64,000 nucleotides of DNA, from contig CAIVHU010000033.1 in NCBI GenBank assembly GCA_903905735.1, forward strand, positions 26,649 to 90,648, written 5' to 3'. Made by a program: the position numbers and the translations under genes. Under the pieces are notes generated by a model. That model was not told the DNA's origin. It saw only the letters and a list, made by a program, of their open reading frames with translations, and made no database searches. Positions 1 to 9,094 of this stretch are shown in pieces. The first letter of the stretch is position 1. Each line of letters begins with the position of its first letter. This stretch comes from an uncultured beta proteobacterium. Lineage in GTDB: Bacteria > Pseudomonadota > Gammaproteobacteria > Burkholderiales > Burkholderiaceae_C.

Positions 1-391
<391 letters not shown>

Positions 392-430
392 CTAATCGGA
401 AAATAACCGCCCATTACCTAGAAGCAACCC

Positions 431-1843
431 TTATGCCAGCCAGCCATTTTTCTTGACTTCGGCGTAGGTCAGGTCCAGCGCCTGGCGAATCAAGCCCATC
501 AGCTCGTCAATCTGGGCATGGGTGAGCGTCAGCGGCGGCGCGATGATCATGCGGTCGCCCACCGCGCGCATGATCAGCCCGTTGCGGAAACAATGGCCGC
601 GGCAAATCATGCCCACGGCATCCTCCGCGCTGAAGCGCTCCTTGGTTTGCTTGTTTTTGACCAACACCAGGCCAGCCACAAAGCCGCAAGACTCGGTCAT
701 CCCCACCAGCGGGTGATCACCCAGCTCGGCGTAACGCCGGGCGAAGTAGTCGCCAACTTCGCCGCGCACTCGCTGCGGCAGTTGCTCGGCCTCCATGATC
801 TCCAGGTTGGCCAACGCCACGGCGCAGGCCACCGGGTGGCCGCTGTAGGTATAGCCGTGGTTGAACTCGCCGCCTTTTTCGATCAGCACCTTGGCCACAC
901 GGTCGCCCACCATCACGCCGCCCAGCGGGATATAGCCGCTGGTCACCGCCTTGGCAAAGGTCACCAGATCGGGCTTGTAGCCAAAGCGCTCGTAGGCAAA
1001 CCAGTGGCCCAGGCGGCCAAAGGCGCATATCACTTCGTCGCTGATCAGCAGGATGCCGTATTTGTCCACGATGCGCTGTATCTCTGGCCAGTACGTTGTG
1101 GGCGGAATGATCACGCCGCCTGCACCTTGAATGGGCTCGGCAATGAAGGCTGCAACTTTTTCTGCACCAATCTGGAGAATTTTTTCTTCCAGCCAGCCTG
1201 CAGCGCGCACCCCAAACGCATCTGCCGACTCGCCAGGCAAGCCGTTTTCATAAAAATACGGCTGCTCGATGTGCGTGATGTTGGGAATGGGCAAATCACC
1301 CTGCGCGTGCATGCCACTCATGCCCCCCAGCGAGGCACCGGCCATGGTGCTGCCGTGGTAGGCGTTTTGGCGGCTGATGATGACCTTGCGCTGCGGCTGG
1401 CCGAGCAAGTCCCAATAACGGCGCACCATGCGCACATTCGAGTCATTGCTTTCCGAGCCACTGCTGGAAAAGAACACATGCTCGAAACTGCGGTCGCCCA
1501 CATTCGGTGCCAGTTGCGCCAATTTGGTGGCCAGTTTCACGGCGGGCACATTTGTGGTCTGAAAGAAGCTGTTGTAGAACGGCAGCGTCATCATCTGGTC
1601 GTAGGCGGCCTGGGCCAGCGCCTTGCGGCCGTAGCCCACGTTGACGCACCACAGGCCACTCATGGCGTCAAACAGTTTTTCGCCCTCTGAATCCCAGACA
1701 TAAACACCTTCGCTGCGGGTGATGACCCGCGCACCCCGCGTGGCCAGGTCACCGTGGTCGGTAAACGGGTGCATGAAGTGAGCGCTATCGAGCGCCTGGA
1801 TTTCCTTGGTGCCCAGTTCCTCAGGGGTGTTGGCTGCGTTCAT
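431..1843 (-). CDS. spuC: Putrescine-pyruvate aminotransferase, class III PLP enzyme
   Basis: A 470-residue class III aminotransferase. The region SDEVICAFGRLGHWFAYE holds the PLP-pyridine aspartate, and FAKAVTSGYIPLGGV holds the Schiff-base lysine. Length and motifs match the SpuC/omega-aminotransferase group, which moves the amino group of putrescine to pyruvate and yields 4-aminobutanal and alanine. The start is supported by AAAGGA a few bases upstream. It follows the glutamate-putrescine ligase gene on the same strand, with an interspersed repeat in the 59-base gap. Related enzymes act on beta-alanine or other amines; the polyamine neighbours favour putrescine. Confidence 0.85.
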   Translation of the reverse strand: MNAANTPEELGTKEIQALDSAHFMHPFTDHGDLATRGARVITRSEGVYVWDSEGEKLFDAMSGLWCVNVGYGRKALAQAAYDQMMTLPFYNSFFQTTNVPAVKLATKLAQLAPNVGDRSFEHVFFSSSGSESNDSNVRMVRRYWDLLGQPQRKVIISRQNAYHGSTMAGASLGGMSGMHAQGDLPIPNITHIEQPYFYENGLPGESADAFGVRAAGWLEEKILQIGAEKVAAFIAEPIQGAGGVIIPPTTYWPEIQRIVDKYGILLISDEVICAFGRLGHWFAYERFGYKPDLVTFAKAVTSGYIPLGGVMVGDRVAKVLIEKGGEFNHGYTYSGHPVACAVALANLEIMEAEQLPQRVRGEVGDYFARRYAELGDHPLVGMTESCGFVAGLVLVKNKQTKERFSAEDAVGMICRGHCFRNGLIMRAVGDRMIIAPPLTLTHAQIDELMGLIRQALDLTYAEVKKNGWLA

Positions 1844-1867
1844 TGGTCATGTCCTTTATATACAAAA

Positions 1868-1907
1868 TAGGGCTCTAGCCTTTGTTGAATAAGCGCAAGT
1901 AGCTATA
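1868..1907. repeat. Interspersed Comamonadaceae-type repeat, copy 1
   Basis: The sequence contains GGCTCTAGCC, GAATAAGCGC and AGTAGCTAT in that order. This is the reverse orientation of a module seen about 14 times in the window: ATAGCTGC, then CTTAT/ATAAG, then GGGCTAGAGGCC. The stop codon of the upstream ligase gene (CTA on the plus strand, 1903-1905) lies inside it. Confidence 0.75.
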
Positions 1908-3270
1908 CATGCAATAGCAAGTGTTCGCGCTCCCAGGGCGAGATCACTTTCATGAATTCCTCAAACTCCAGGTCCTTGATCTCGGAATACACGGTGATGA
2001 ATTCCTTGCCCAGCACGTCGTGCAATTCGGACTCGCGGCGCAACCAGTCCAGCGCCTCACCCAGGCTGCGCGGCAGCGAATAAGGCGACAGGTAGGCATC
2101 GCCGCGCATCTCGGCCTTGGGTTTGATCTTGTTTTTGAGACCCAGATAGCCGCAGGCCAAGGTCATGGCCAGCGCCACATACGGGTTGGCATCGGCCCCA
2201 ATCACCCGGTTTTCCACCCGGCGCGCAGCGGGTGACGAGATCGGTGAACGGATACCCACCGTGCGGTTGTCATAACCCCATTCGATGTTGATGGGCGCGG
2301 CCGTGTTGCGGCTCAGGCGGCGGTAGCTGTTCACATACGGTGCCACCAGCACCATCGCCGCCGGAATGTAACGCTGCAAACCGCCGATGTAATGCATGAA
2401 GGCCTCGGACGGCGTGCCATCTTCGTTGCTGAAAATGTTTTTGCCGGTGGCCTTGTTCAAAATGCTCTGGTGCACATGCATGGCGCTGCCGGGCTCACCG
2501 GCAATCGGTTTGGCCATAAAGGTCGCGTACATGTCATGGCGCAGCGCCGATTCGCGCACCGTTCGCTTGAACAGGAACACTTCGTCGGCCAGGCCCATGG
2601 GTTCGGCGTGAAAGAAGTTGATCTCCATCTGGCCCGCGCCGATTTCGTGGATCAGCGTGTCGACATTGAGCTCCATCTTGTCGGAGTAGTCGTAAATCTC
2701 TTCAAACAGCGGGTCAAACTCGTTGACGGCGTCGATGCTGTAGGCCTGGCGCGAGGTTTCGGCACGACCACTGCGGCCAATTGGCGGCTTGAGCAGGGTG
2801 TTGGGGTCGGTATTGCGCGCAGTCAAGTAAAACTCCAGCTCTGGTGCCACGATGGGCTGCCAGCCCTCGGCGGCAAAAAGATCGCACACCCGGCGCAGAA
2901 CGCTGCGTGGCGCAAACGGCACCAGGTTGCCGTGGTGGTCAAAACAGTCGTGGATCACCTGCGCGGTGGGGTCGGTGGCCCAGGGCACGATCCGCACGGT
3001 GGACGGGTCGGGGCGCAATTGCATGTCTTTGTCGGTCGGGTCGATCACGTCGTAATACGGGCCGCTCTCGGGAAACTCGCCGGTCACGCCCATCGCCACC
3101 ACCGACTGCGGCAGGCGCATGCCCCGGTCTTCGGTGAACTTGACCCGTGGCAGGATCTTGCCGCGCGCCACACCGGTCAAGTCGGGCACCAGGCATTCCA
3201 CCTCGGTGACCCGCCGCTCGTTGAGCCATTGCTCCAAATCGTTGAAATTCATTGATTTTTTGTCGTCCAT
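1903..3270 (-). CDS. puuA: Glutamate-putrescine ligase (glutamine synthetase family)
   Basis: A 455-residue glutamine-synthetase-fold enzyme. Its N-terminus (VECLVPDLTGVARGKILP) is typical of gamma-glutamylpolyamine synthetases rather than GlnA. The metal-site stretch EIGAGQMEINF and the ATP-site stretch GSAMHVHQSI are intact. The expected reaction is ATP-dependent joining of glutamate to putrescine, the first step of the Puu pathway. AGGAGAA precedes the ATG. The gene is divergent from the MocR-type regulator at 3442, and the shared 171-base gap holds an FNR-type palindrome. Substrate assignment rests on the oxidase, aminotransferase and agmatinase neighbours. Confidence 0.88.
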   Translation of the reverse strand: MDDKKSMNFNDLEQWLNERRVTEVECLVPDLTGVARGKILPRVKFTEDRGMRLPQSVVAMGVTGEFPESGPYYDVIDPTDKDMQLRPDPSTVRIVPWATDPTAQVIHDCFDHHGNLVPFAPRSVLRRVCDLFAAEGWQPIVAPELEFYLTARNTDPNTLLKPPIGRSGRAETSRQAYSIDAVNEFDPLFEEIYDYSDKMELNVDTLIHEIGAGQMEINFFHAEPMGLADEVFLFKRTVRESALRHDMYATFMAKPIAGEPGSAMHVHQSILNKATGKNIFSNEDGTPSEAFMHYIGGLQRYIPAAMVLVAPYVNSYRRLSRNTAAPINIEWGYDNRTVGIRSPISSPAARRVENRVIGADANPYVALAMTLACGYLGLKNKIKPKAEMRGDAYLSPYSLPRSLGEALDWLRRESELHDVLGKEFITVYSEIKDLEFEEFMKVISPWEREHLLLHV

Positions 3271-3356
3271 GGGATTCTCCTGAAACAGACTGTGGCCGGT
3301 TAGCCGCTGTTTGCTGACACATTGTGCGGGGTGAATTGGCTCAAAATCAGGGCCAT

Positions 3357-3370
3357 TTGATTTGGATCAA
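3357..3370. promoter_or_regulatory. Perfect FNR/ANR-type box in the puuA-mocR divergent promoter
   Basis: TTGAT-TTGG-ATCAA matches the FNR consensus TTGAT-N4-ATCAA in all ten specified bases. A plausible plus-strand promoter, TTGGAT (3362-3367) and TATATT (3384-3389) with a 16-base spacer, reads toward the regulator and overlaps the box. Binding there would be expected to repress the regulator. Regulation is inferred; only the site is seen. Confidence 0.6.
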
Positions 3371-3441
3371 AGGTGCCACTTGTTATATTGACTATGGCCA
3401 AGCCCAACCCACTGTAATGCAGTTTCTTGAAACGTCACACC

Positions 3442-4947
3442 ATGCTGTCAGAACTTTTGCTCACCGAGATCAGCCGTTTGAACGCCCAGACCCGGTTGCC
3501 GCTGCACCGACAGCTGTACGAAGCGCTGCGCCGCGCCATTCTGGACGGCAAGCTCGGCCCCGATGAACGCCTGCCCTCGAGCCGCGACCTGGTGCAGGAC
3601 TTGCACATGTCGCGCAACACGGTAGTGGCGGCGCTGAACCAGCTCACCGTCGAAGGCTACCTGGTCAGCCGCGTGGGCAGCGGCACCTTCGTCAGCACCA
3701 AAGTGCCGCTGCGCCCGACGACCCCCGCGCGCAATGCCAGCCAGGCACCGGCTGAGCGCCTCTCCCGGCGCGGGCAAGACCTGAGCACCCGCTTTTGCGC
3801 CAGCGAGCTGGAAATCCAGCCCTTCACACCCGGCATTGCCGACTTCAGCGCGTTCCCCGTGGCGCTGTGGCAGCGGTTGCAAAACAAACACTGGCGCATG
3901 ACCTACCCCGAGATGCTGGACTACAGCAGCAGCGGCGGCTACGCTCCGCTGCGCCGGGCCGTGGCCGACTACCTGCGCGTGTTTCGCAGCGTGCCCCTCG
4001 ACGTGGAGCAGGTCATCATCACCAGCGGCACGCAGGAATCTCTGGAGCTGTGCGCGCAACTGCTGGCCGACCACGGTGATACGGTGTGGCTGGAAGACCC
4101 GGCCTACTGGGGCGCTGGCAAAGCGTTTTTAGCCACCGGATTGAACCTGCACCCGGTGCCGGTGGACGAGCAGGGCATGGTGTCGCCGTCGATGGATGCC
4201 AACACCCCGCCCAGACTGATCTACTTGACACCCTCGCACCAGTACCCTACCGGCGCTGTGATGTCGCTGGCACGCAGGCATCAACTGCTGTCACTGGCCA
4301 AACAACACCAGGCCTGGGTGCTTGAAGACGACTACGACAGCGAGTTCCGCTTCAGCGGGCCGCCGATTTCGTCGCTGGCCGGGCTCGACACCCAGGGCCG
4401 AGTGCTGTACCTGGGCTCGTTTTCCAAAGTGTTGTATCCGGGCCTGAAACTGGGCTACATGGTGGTGCCCAAAGGTCTGGCAGCGGCCTTCAAACGCGCC
4501 CATTACGACCTGAACCGCCCCGGGCAGATGCCGGTTCAGGCGGCGCTGGCCGAGTTCATCGACATGGGTCACTTTGCCGGCGCGCTGCGCAAAGCACGCC
4601 AAAGCTACGCCCAACGCCGCCAGAGCCTGCTGACCGCGCTACAGCCCTGCCTGGGTGCCCATGCCCAGATCACAGGTGCCGAACAGGGCCTGCACCTGTG
4701 CCTGCGCTTGCCCGATGCCATCGACGACCGGGCGCTGGCCCAGCAGATTGGCAAGCACGGTCTGACGGTGCGGCCGCTGTCCGCCTACTGCCTCAAGCGC
4801 CAGGACATCAAGGGGCTGGTGATTGGTTACGGCTACGCCCCGCTGGCCGAGATCAAGCACTTCGGGCCGGTGCTGGCCAGGCTGCTGAATCAGGCGCTGG
4901 CAGCGTTTTGCCACGAAAAGCGCGTCGAACTACTTCCAAATAAATAG
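3442..4947 (+). CDS. MocR/PdxR-type transcriptional regulator (GntR helix-turn-helix fused to aminotransferase fold)
   Basis: About 501 residues. The N-terminal GntR winged helix (residues 1-75) has LPSSRDLVQDLHMSRNTVV, typical of the family. A linker leads to a class I aminotransferase-like domain that keeps the PLP lysine in LGSFSKVLYPGLKLGYM. MocR proteins sense PLP adducts of amines or amino acids and control linked catabolic genes. This one lies between puuA and puuB, so it probably regulates putrescine/agmatine use. A TTG at 3427 is an alternative start; ATG 3442 begins MLSELLLTEISRLN. The stop codon falls in an interspersed repeat, so the C-terminal LLPNK may be repeat-derived. Confidence 0.85.
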   Translation: MLSELLLTEISRLNAQTRLPLHRQLYEALRRAILDGKLGPDERLPSSRDLVQDLHMSRNTVVAALNQLTVEGYLVSRVGSGTFVSTKVPLRPTTPARNASQAPAERLSRRGQDLSTRFCASELEIQPFTPGIADFSAFPVALWQRLQNKHWRMTYPEMLDYSSSGGYAPLRRAVADYLRVFRSVPLDVEQVIITSGTQESLELCAQLLADHGDTVWLEDPAYWGAGKAFLATGLNLHPVPVDEQGMVSPSMDANTPPRLIYLTPSHQYPTGAVMSLARRHQLLSLAKQHQAWVLEDDYDSEFRFSGPPISSLAGLDTQGRVLYLGSFSKVLYPGLKLGYMVVPKGLAAAFKRAHYDLNRPGQMPVQAALAEFIDMGHFAGALRKARQSYAQRRQSLLTALQPCLGAHAQITGAEQGLHLCLRLPDAIDDRALAQQIGKHGLTVRPLSAYCLKRQDIKGLVIGYGYAPLAEIKHFGPVLARLLNQALAAFCHEKRVELLPNK

Positions 4948-4982
4948 CTGCGTACGCTTATTTCATATGGGCTAGAGGCCTA
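4939..4982. repeat. Interspersed repeat, copy 2
   Basis: AAATAAATAGCTGCGTACGC is followed by TTATTT and GGGCTAGAGGCC. This is the forward orientation of the dispersed module. The TAG stop of the upstream regulator (4945-4947) is part of the ATAGCTG core. It fills most of the gap between two convergent genes. Confidence 0.75.
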
Positions 4983-4995
4983 AAAGACTTGTAAC

Positions 4996-6297
4996 TCACA
5001 GCGCATCGCGCAGGCGGTGATACAGCGTGCCCAGCACCAGACTGGGCATGCGCAACAGCGGCCCACCCGGGAAGTTGTGGTGCTGCAGCCTGGCAAACAC
5101 ATCAAAGCGTTCAGCCTGCCCGGCCACGGCCTGCGCCACCAGTTGCCCAGCCAGACCGGTCAGCGCCACGCCGTGACCGCTGAAGCCTTGCAGGTAATAG
5201 ATGTTTTGCCCCAGCCGGCCAAAGTCTGGCGCGCGGTTCATGCTGATATCCACAAAGCCGCCCCACAAAAATTCCACTGGCACCTGGGCCAGTTGCGGAA
5301 ACACCTTGGCCAGCCGCTGCGCCATCACGCCACGCAAATTGCCCGGCGTCTGCGTCGAATAACTGACCCGCCCGCCAAACAGCATGCGGTGGTCGGCACT
5401 GAAGCGGAAGTAATCCAGGATGAAATTGTTGTCACACGCTGCGGCGTTGCTCGGGATGAGTTGCTGGCACAAGGCTGCGTCCAACGGTGCCGTGCCAATG
5501 ATGTAAGTGCCCACCGGCATGATGCGTGCGCTGATGTCAGGTGCGACTTTGGGGCCGAATTCCGGCAACGTGTAGTTGCCAGCCAGCACGCAAAACCGCG
5601 CCTTGACACTGCCTTGGGCGGTGCTGCCTGTCACGCTGGCACCGCGCTCCAGCCGGGTCATGGCAGAGCGCTCGAAAATCTTTACCCCCAGCGCCTGCGC
5701 CGCGCGGGACAGGCCCAGCACGTATTTGAGCGGATGCAAATGCCCTGAGGTGGTGTCAAACGCACTGGCGTGATAGAGTGGGCTGCGGATATGCCGCTGC
5801 ACATCAGCTCCCGTGGCCAGATCGGCCTGGAAGCCGTAATCGCGCGCCAGCGTGGCCACGTCGTCCTGCAGCGCGCGCGCCTTGCGCGGTGAGTCCGCCA
5901 CATACAGGTAGCCTTTGACCCAGTCGCAATCGATGTCGAACTCACGGATGCGCTCATCGATCAGGTCGATGGCCTGCAGCGACATGTCCCAGGCCAGCTT
6001 GGCCGTGGCTTTGCCCAACTGCTGCTCAAACGGCTCCTGCCCGCTGGCGTAGCCCACAATCGCCTGGCCACCGTTGCGCCCAGAAGCGCCGCTGCCCACC
6101 CGGTCGGCCTCCAGCACCACCACCGAGTAACCACGTCGCGCCAGCTCAATGGCTGATGACAAGCCGGCAAACCCCGCGCCCACCACCAGCACGTCGGCGA
6201 CCAGGGTCTCTTGCAGCGGTGCCAGCGCGTCCGGTCGGGTCACGCTGGCCTCGTAATAACTGTTGCGGTTGAGTTGGGTGTCAGAGTTGAGCAACAT
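4996..6297 (-). CDS. puuB: Gamma-glutamylputrescine oxidase (FAD-dependent, DAO family)
   Basis: About 433 residues from the ATG at 6297, which is preceded by GAAAGGACT; longer starts reach into the agmatinase gene. The N-terminal dinucleotide-binding motif VLVVGAGFAGLSSAIELA is followed by SGRNGGQAI, characteristic of PuuB/YgaF-type oxidases. A C-terminal YYLQGFSGHGVALTGLAG stretch closes the FAD site. The expected role is oxidation of gamma-glutamylputrescine to the aldehyde with release of ammonia and peroxide, directly after PuuA. It lies 20 bases downstream of the agmatinase gene on the same strand, so the two probably share a transcript. Confidence 0.87.
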   Translation of the reverse strand: MLLNSDTQLNRNSYYEASVTRPDALAPLQETLVADVLVVGAGFAGLSSAIELARRGYSVVVLEADRVGSGASGRNGGQAIVGYASGQEPFEQQLGKATAKLAWDMSLQAIDLIDERIREFDIDCDWVKGYLYVADSPRKARALQDDVATLARDYGFQADLATGADVQRHIRSPLYHASAFDTTSGHLHPLKYVLGLSRAAQALGVKIFERSAMTRLERGASVTGSTAQGSVKARFCVLAGNYTLPEFGPKVAPDISARIMPVGTYIIGTAPLDAALCQQLIPSNAAACDNNFILDYFRFSADHRMLFGGRVSYSTQTPGNLRGVMAQRLAKVFPQLAQVPVEFLWGGFVDISMNRAPDFGRLGQNIYYLQGFSGHGVALTGLAGQLVAQAVAGQAERFDVFARLQHHNFPGGPLLRMPSLVLGTLYHRLRDAL

Positions 6298-6317
6298 GGC
6301 AAGTCCTTTCTTTTCTA

Positions 6318-7229
6318 TCATTTGGCTATATGGCCGCACAGGTACGTCCAGACGAAACTAGCGGCGGCGTTGCTGGTCAGCTCGGCGTGGTCGTAGGCGG
6401 GTGCCACTTCTACGCAGTCCATGCCGATCATGTTTATGTCGGCCAGCTCTTCAAGCAGCGTCAGGACTTGCGAGCTGGTCAAACCGCCAGGCTCGGGCGT
6501 ACCGGTGCCCGGGGCAAAGGCGGGGTCGAGGCAGTCGATGTCCAACGTTAGGTAACACGGCCGGGTGCCGATACGCTCACGAATTTGCGCCACCACCGGG
6601 GCCAGCGCCGCGCCGTCGAGCCCACGCAGCGCTCGGGCGGTGAAAATCAACCCACCCTGGTCCTGCACATACTCGCGCGCGCCCCGCTCGCCACTGGAGC
6701 GCAGGCCGATCTGCACCGTGTGCTGCGGGCTCACCAGGCCTTCGGTGATCGCCTCATAAGTCCAGGTGCCGTGGCCGGATGGTTCGCCAAAGTGGTCGGT
6801 CCAGGTGTCGCAATGGGCGTCAAAGTGAATCAGCGCCAGCTCGCCAAACTGCGCCCTGGCCGCGCGCAACAGCGGCAAGGTGATGGAATGGTCGCCGCCC
6901 AGAAACACGCAGTGGTGCCGGGCCATGAAAGCAGCCGCCTGGGTTTGAATCGCCTCGCGCACCGCTGGCAGCGGCGAGGCATTGGGCAAGCGCATGTCCT
7001 GACCATCGCCCAGCACACCCAGCGGGGTAACGTTGAAGTGCGGGTGAATACCGTCGCACAGCATCAGGCTGGCAGCGCGAATGGCCTGCGGGCCAAAGCG
7101 CGCACCGGGCCGGTTGGTCACCGCACCATCAAACGGCACACCCACCACCGCATAGGGCTGCTGCGCGAGTTCTGGCGCTGCCAGAAAGCGGTTGCTGTTG
7201 CTGGCATACGCAAATTGGCCGACGGACAT
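6318..7229 (-). CDS. speB: Agmatinase (ureohydrolase family)
   Basis: 303 residues from ATG 7229, which has GGAGG upstream; the longer frame begins at a poorer start. Manganese-site motifs are intact: FLGGDHSITLP, LIHFDAHCDTW, and LDIDCLDPAFAPGTGTPEPG. The expected reaction is hydrolysis of agmatine to putrescine and urea, feeding the neighbouring Puu enzymes. Guanidinobutyrase and related ureohydrolases share these motifs, so substrate is assigned from context. The gene is divergent from the EamA transporter at 7344. Confidence 0.85.
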   Translation of the reverse strand: MSVGQFAYASNSNRFLAAPELAQQPYAVVGVPFDGAVTNRPGARFGPQAIRAASLMLCDGIHPHFNVTPLGVLGDGQDMRLPNASPLPAVREAIQTQAAAFMARHHCVFLGGDHSITLPLLRAARAQFGELALIHFDAHCDTWTDHFGEPSGHGTWTYEAITEGLVSPQHTVQIGLRSSGERGAREYVQDQGGLIFTARALRGLDGAALAPVVAQIRERIGTRPCYLTLDIDCLDPAFAPGTGTPEPGGLTSSQVLTLLEELADINMIGMDCVEVAPAYDHAELTSNAAASFVWTYLCGHIAK

Positions 7230-7343
7230 ACCAAGCTCCTCCAAAACAAGCACGGATAATCCCGGATGCTGGCTCCGAAGTGTCCTTGTTTTCAGTGCAC
7301 ACGCTGGGGCCAATTCATTCGCCGCACAACAATCCACTATCCG

Positions 7344-8294
7344 ATGCCTTTGAAATCTGCCGCCCCGCCCCTGTGGCTGGCTTACCTTTTTTTGGCCCTG
7401 AGCATGGCACTGGTGGGCAGCTATGTCGCTCTGAGCAAGCCACTGGTGGCGGCGCTACCGGTGTTTTTGCTGGCCTGGCTGCGCTTTGGCATCGGCGCAT
7501 TGGCCATGCCGCACTGGCTGATCAAGCCGGCCGATGAACCCCCCATGAGTCGCAGCACACGTGGTTTGCTTTTTCTGGAGTCGTTTCTGGGCAACTTTCT
7601 GTTCACCACCTGCATGCTGTTTGGCGTGAGCAAAACCACAGCCGTGTCGGCCGGGGTCATCATGGCGGGTATTCCGGCGATGGTGGCGCTGCTGAGCTGG
7701 GTGTTCCTGCACGAGCGCATCACCCGCCGGGTGGCGCTGGCGATTGCGCTGGCGGCGTTGGGCATCGGTTTGTTCTCACTCTCAAAATCAGAGCTACTTG
7801 CGCAGCATGGACAAGGGCTACAGGCCGATTTTTCATATAAAACAGCGTGGCTTGGCAATCTGCTGGTGTTCGGCGCGGTGGTCTGCGAGGCGTCTTACGC
7901 GGTGATCGGCAAAAAACTCACCGGCACAGTGTCCCCCAAGCGCATCACCGCGCTGATCAATCTGTGGGGCTTTGCGCTGATGACCCCACTGGGCGTGGTC
8001 GCCGCCTGGTCGTTTGACTTTGCCAGCGTTGCTGGCCCCATGTGGCTGCTGCTGGTGTTCTACGCGCTGGCGGCCAGCGTCTGGACCGTGTGGCTGTGGA
8101 TGACCGGGCTGAAAACCGTGCCTGCGGCACAAGCCGGGGTGTTTACCGTGATGCTGCCCATCTCTGCGGCTGCCGTCGGGGTGCTGGTGCTCGGCGAAAC
8201 CTTGAGTGGCCTGCAAGGGCTGGCATTTGCCCTGTGTCTGGCCGGCGTGGTGCTGGCTACGCTGCCATCGCGCCCGGTCAAAGCACGCGACTGA
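7344..8294 (+). CDS. EamA/DMT-superfamily transporter
   Basis: About 316 residues with two EamA halves and roughly ten hydrophobic helices, starting MPLKSAAPPLWLAYLFLALS. Features such as GVIMAGIPAMVALLSW and GNLLVFGAVVCEASYAVIGK fit the drug/metabolite transporter family; the solute is unknown. It may export an amine or amino acid given the adjacent agmatinase, but that is only context. A copy of the interspersed repeat (7778-7845) lies in frame in the loop between the halves, adding about 22 residues (SLSKSELLAQHGQGLQADFS) not expected in the family. A start upstream at 7266 is possible. Confidence 0.8.
   Translation: MPLKSAAPPLWLAYLFLALSMALVGSYVALSKPLVAALPVFLLAWLRFGIGALAMPHWLIKPADEPPMSRSTRGLLFLESFLGNFLFTTCMLFGVSKTTAVSAGVIMAGIPAMVALLSWVFLHERITRRVALAIALAALGIGLFSLSKSELLAQHGQGLQADFSYKTAWLGNLLVFGAVVCEASYAVIGKKLTGTVSPKRITALINLWGFALMTPLGVVAAWSFDFASVAGPMWLLLVFYALAASVWTVWLWMTGLKTVPAAQAGVFTVMLPISAAAVGVLVLGETLSGLQGLAFALCLAGVVLATLPSRPVKARD
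7778..7845. repeat. Interspersed repeat, copy 3, in frame inside the EamA gene
   Basis: CTCAAAATCAGAGCTACTTG, GGGCTACAGGCCGATTTTTC and ATATAAAA follow in the dispersed-module order. The reading frame stays open through the copy, giving a polar loop between membrane helices. Confidence 0.7.
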
Positions 8295-8330
8295 CTTGTT
8301 CACCCGCCAGGCATCAGGGCTGGATGCCCT

Positions 8331-8852
8331 TCAGGCCAGCGGTGTCGTACTCACCACCATGCCGTCTGCATCGGCATACAACCAGTCTCCCGGGCGCACC
8401 CAGACACCCTGAATCTGTACGGCCAAATCTTTGAGGCCCTGGTTCTGCTTCTCGGTGGGCAGCGGCATGGCGGCCAGGGCACGAATGCCCACATCCAGCA
8501 CAGCCAATTCGGCCACGTCACGCACACAGCCGTCAATCACCACACCCGCCCAGCCGTTGCGTGCGGCAGCCGCACCCAGGTTGCCACCCAGCAGCGCCCG
8601 GCGCAGCGAGCCTGCACCATCGACCACCAGCACCTGGCCCACACGCCCCTGAGGTGTATCGAGGTTTCCGCAGCTATCCACCGCCGCTTTGACCAGCGAG
8701 TTGTCTTCAAAGCATTTGACGGTGACCACCGGCCCGGCAAAGACGCGGCGCGCGCCAAAGTCCCGAAACACCGGCGGCAACACCCGAAACAACTCGGGTG
8801 AGTCATTTTTGTGCGCGTCACACAGATCGCAAGTCGCCAGGAAGTCAGCCAT
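8331..8852 (-). CDS. rraA: RraA family protein (4-hydroxy-4-methyl-2-oxoglutarate aldolase-like)
   Basis: 173 residues from ATG 8852, giving MADFLATCDLCDAHKND. Family motifs include VVDGAGSLRRALLGGNLGAA and GVVIDGCVRDVAEL, which form the shared fold of RNase E inhibitor RraA and HMG/CHA aldolases. Betaproteobacterial members often carry the aldolase residues (G-x-N-L and D-G-x-x-R-D, both visible), so enzymatic and regulatory roles cannot be separated here. A longer open frame reaching 9362 is only an antisense shadow of the lysine-rich gene on the other strand. Confidence 0.85.
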   Translation of the reverse strand: MADFLATCDLCDAHKNDSPELFRVLPPVFRDFGARRVFAGPVVTVKCFEDNSLVKAAVDSCGNLDTPQGRVGQVLVVDGAGSLRRALLGGNLGAAAARNGWAGVVIDGCVRDVAELAVLDVGIRALAAMPLPTEKQNQGLKDLAVQIQGVWVRPGDWLYADADGMVVSTTPLA

Positions 8853-9094
8853 TTTGATCGCCCCAAAAAGTAAAAAATTGTAGTGACACCCCGCCTGCCA
8901 TTGGCCACAGAGCGTGGCAACTCGCCTCCGAGAGGTGCTTGTGGGAGACAAGCCGTCACAAAAAGGGCGGTTACAGGGCGAAATTATCGTTTTTCCCCTT
9001 GGAAAAGAGGTTTTTCTCCAGTAGCATCCGCCCACACCAGCAGATGCGCTACTTTTCGCTGGTGATTGATCAACTACCAAAAGGACAACACACC

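Noticed and set aside
518..1690. 390-codon plus-strand frame opposite the putrescine aminotransferase
   Set aside because: Shadow of the real gene, with no ribosome site or motif.
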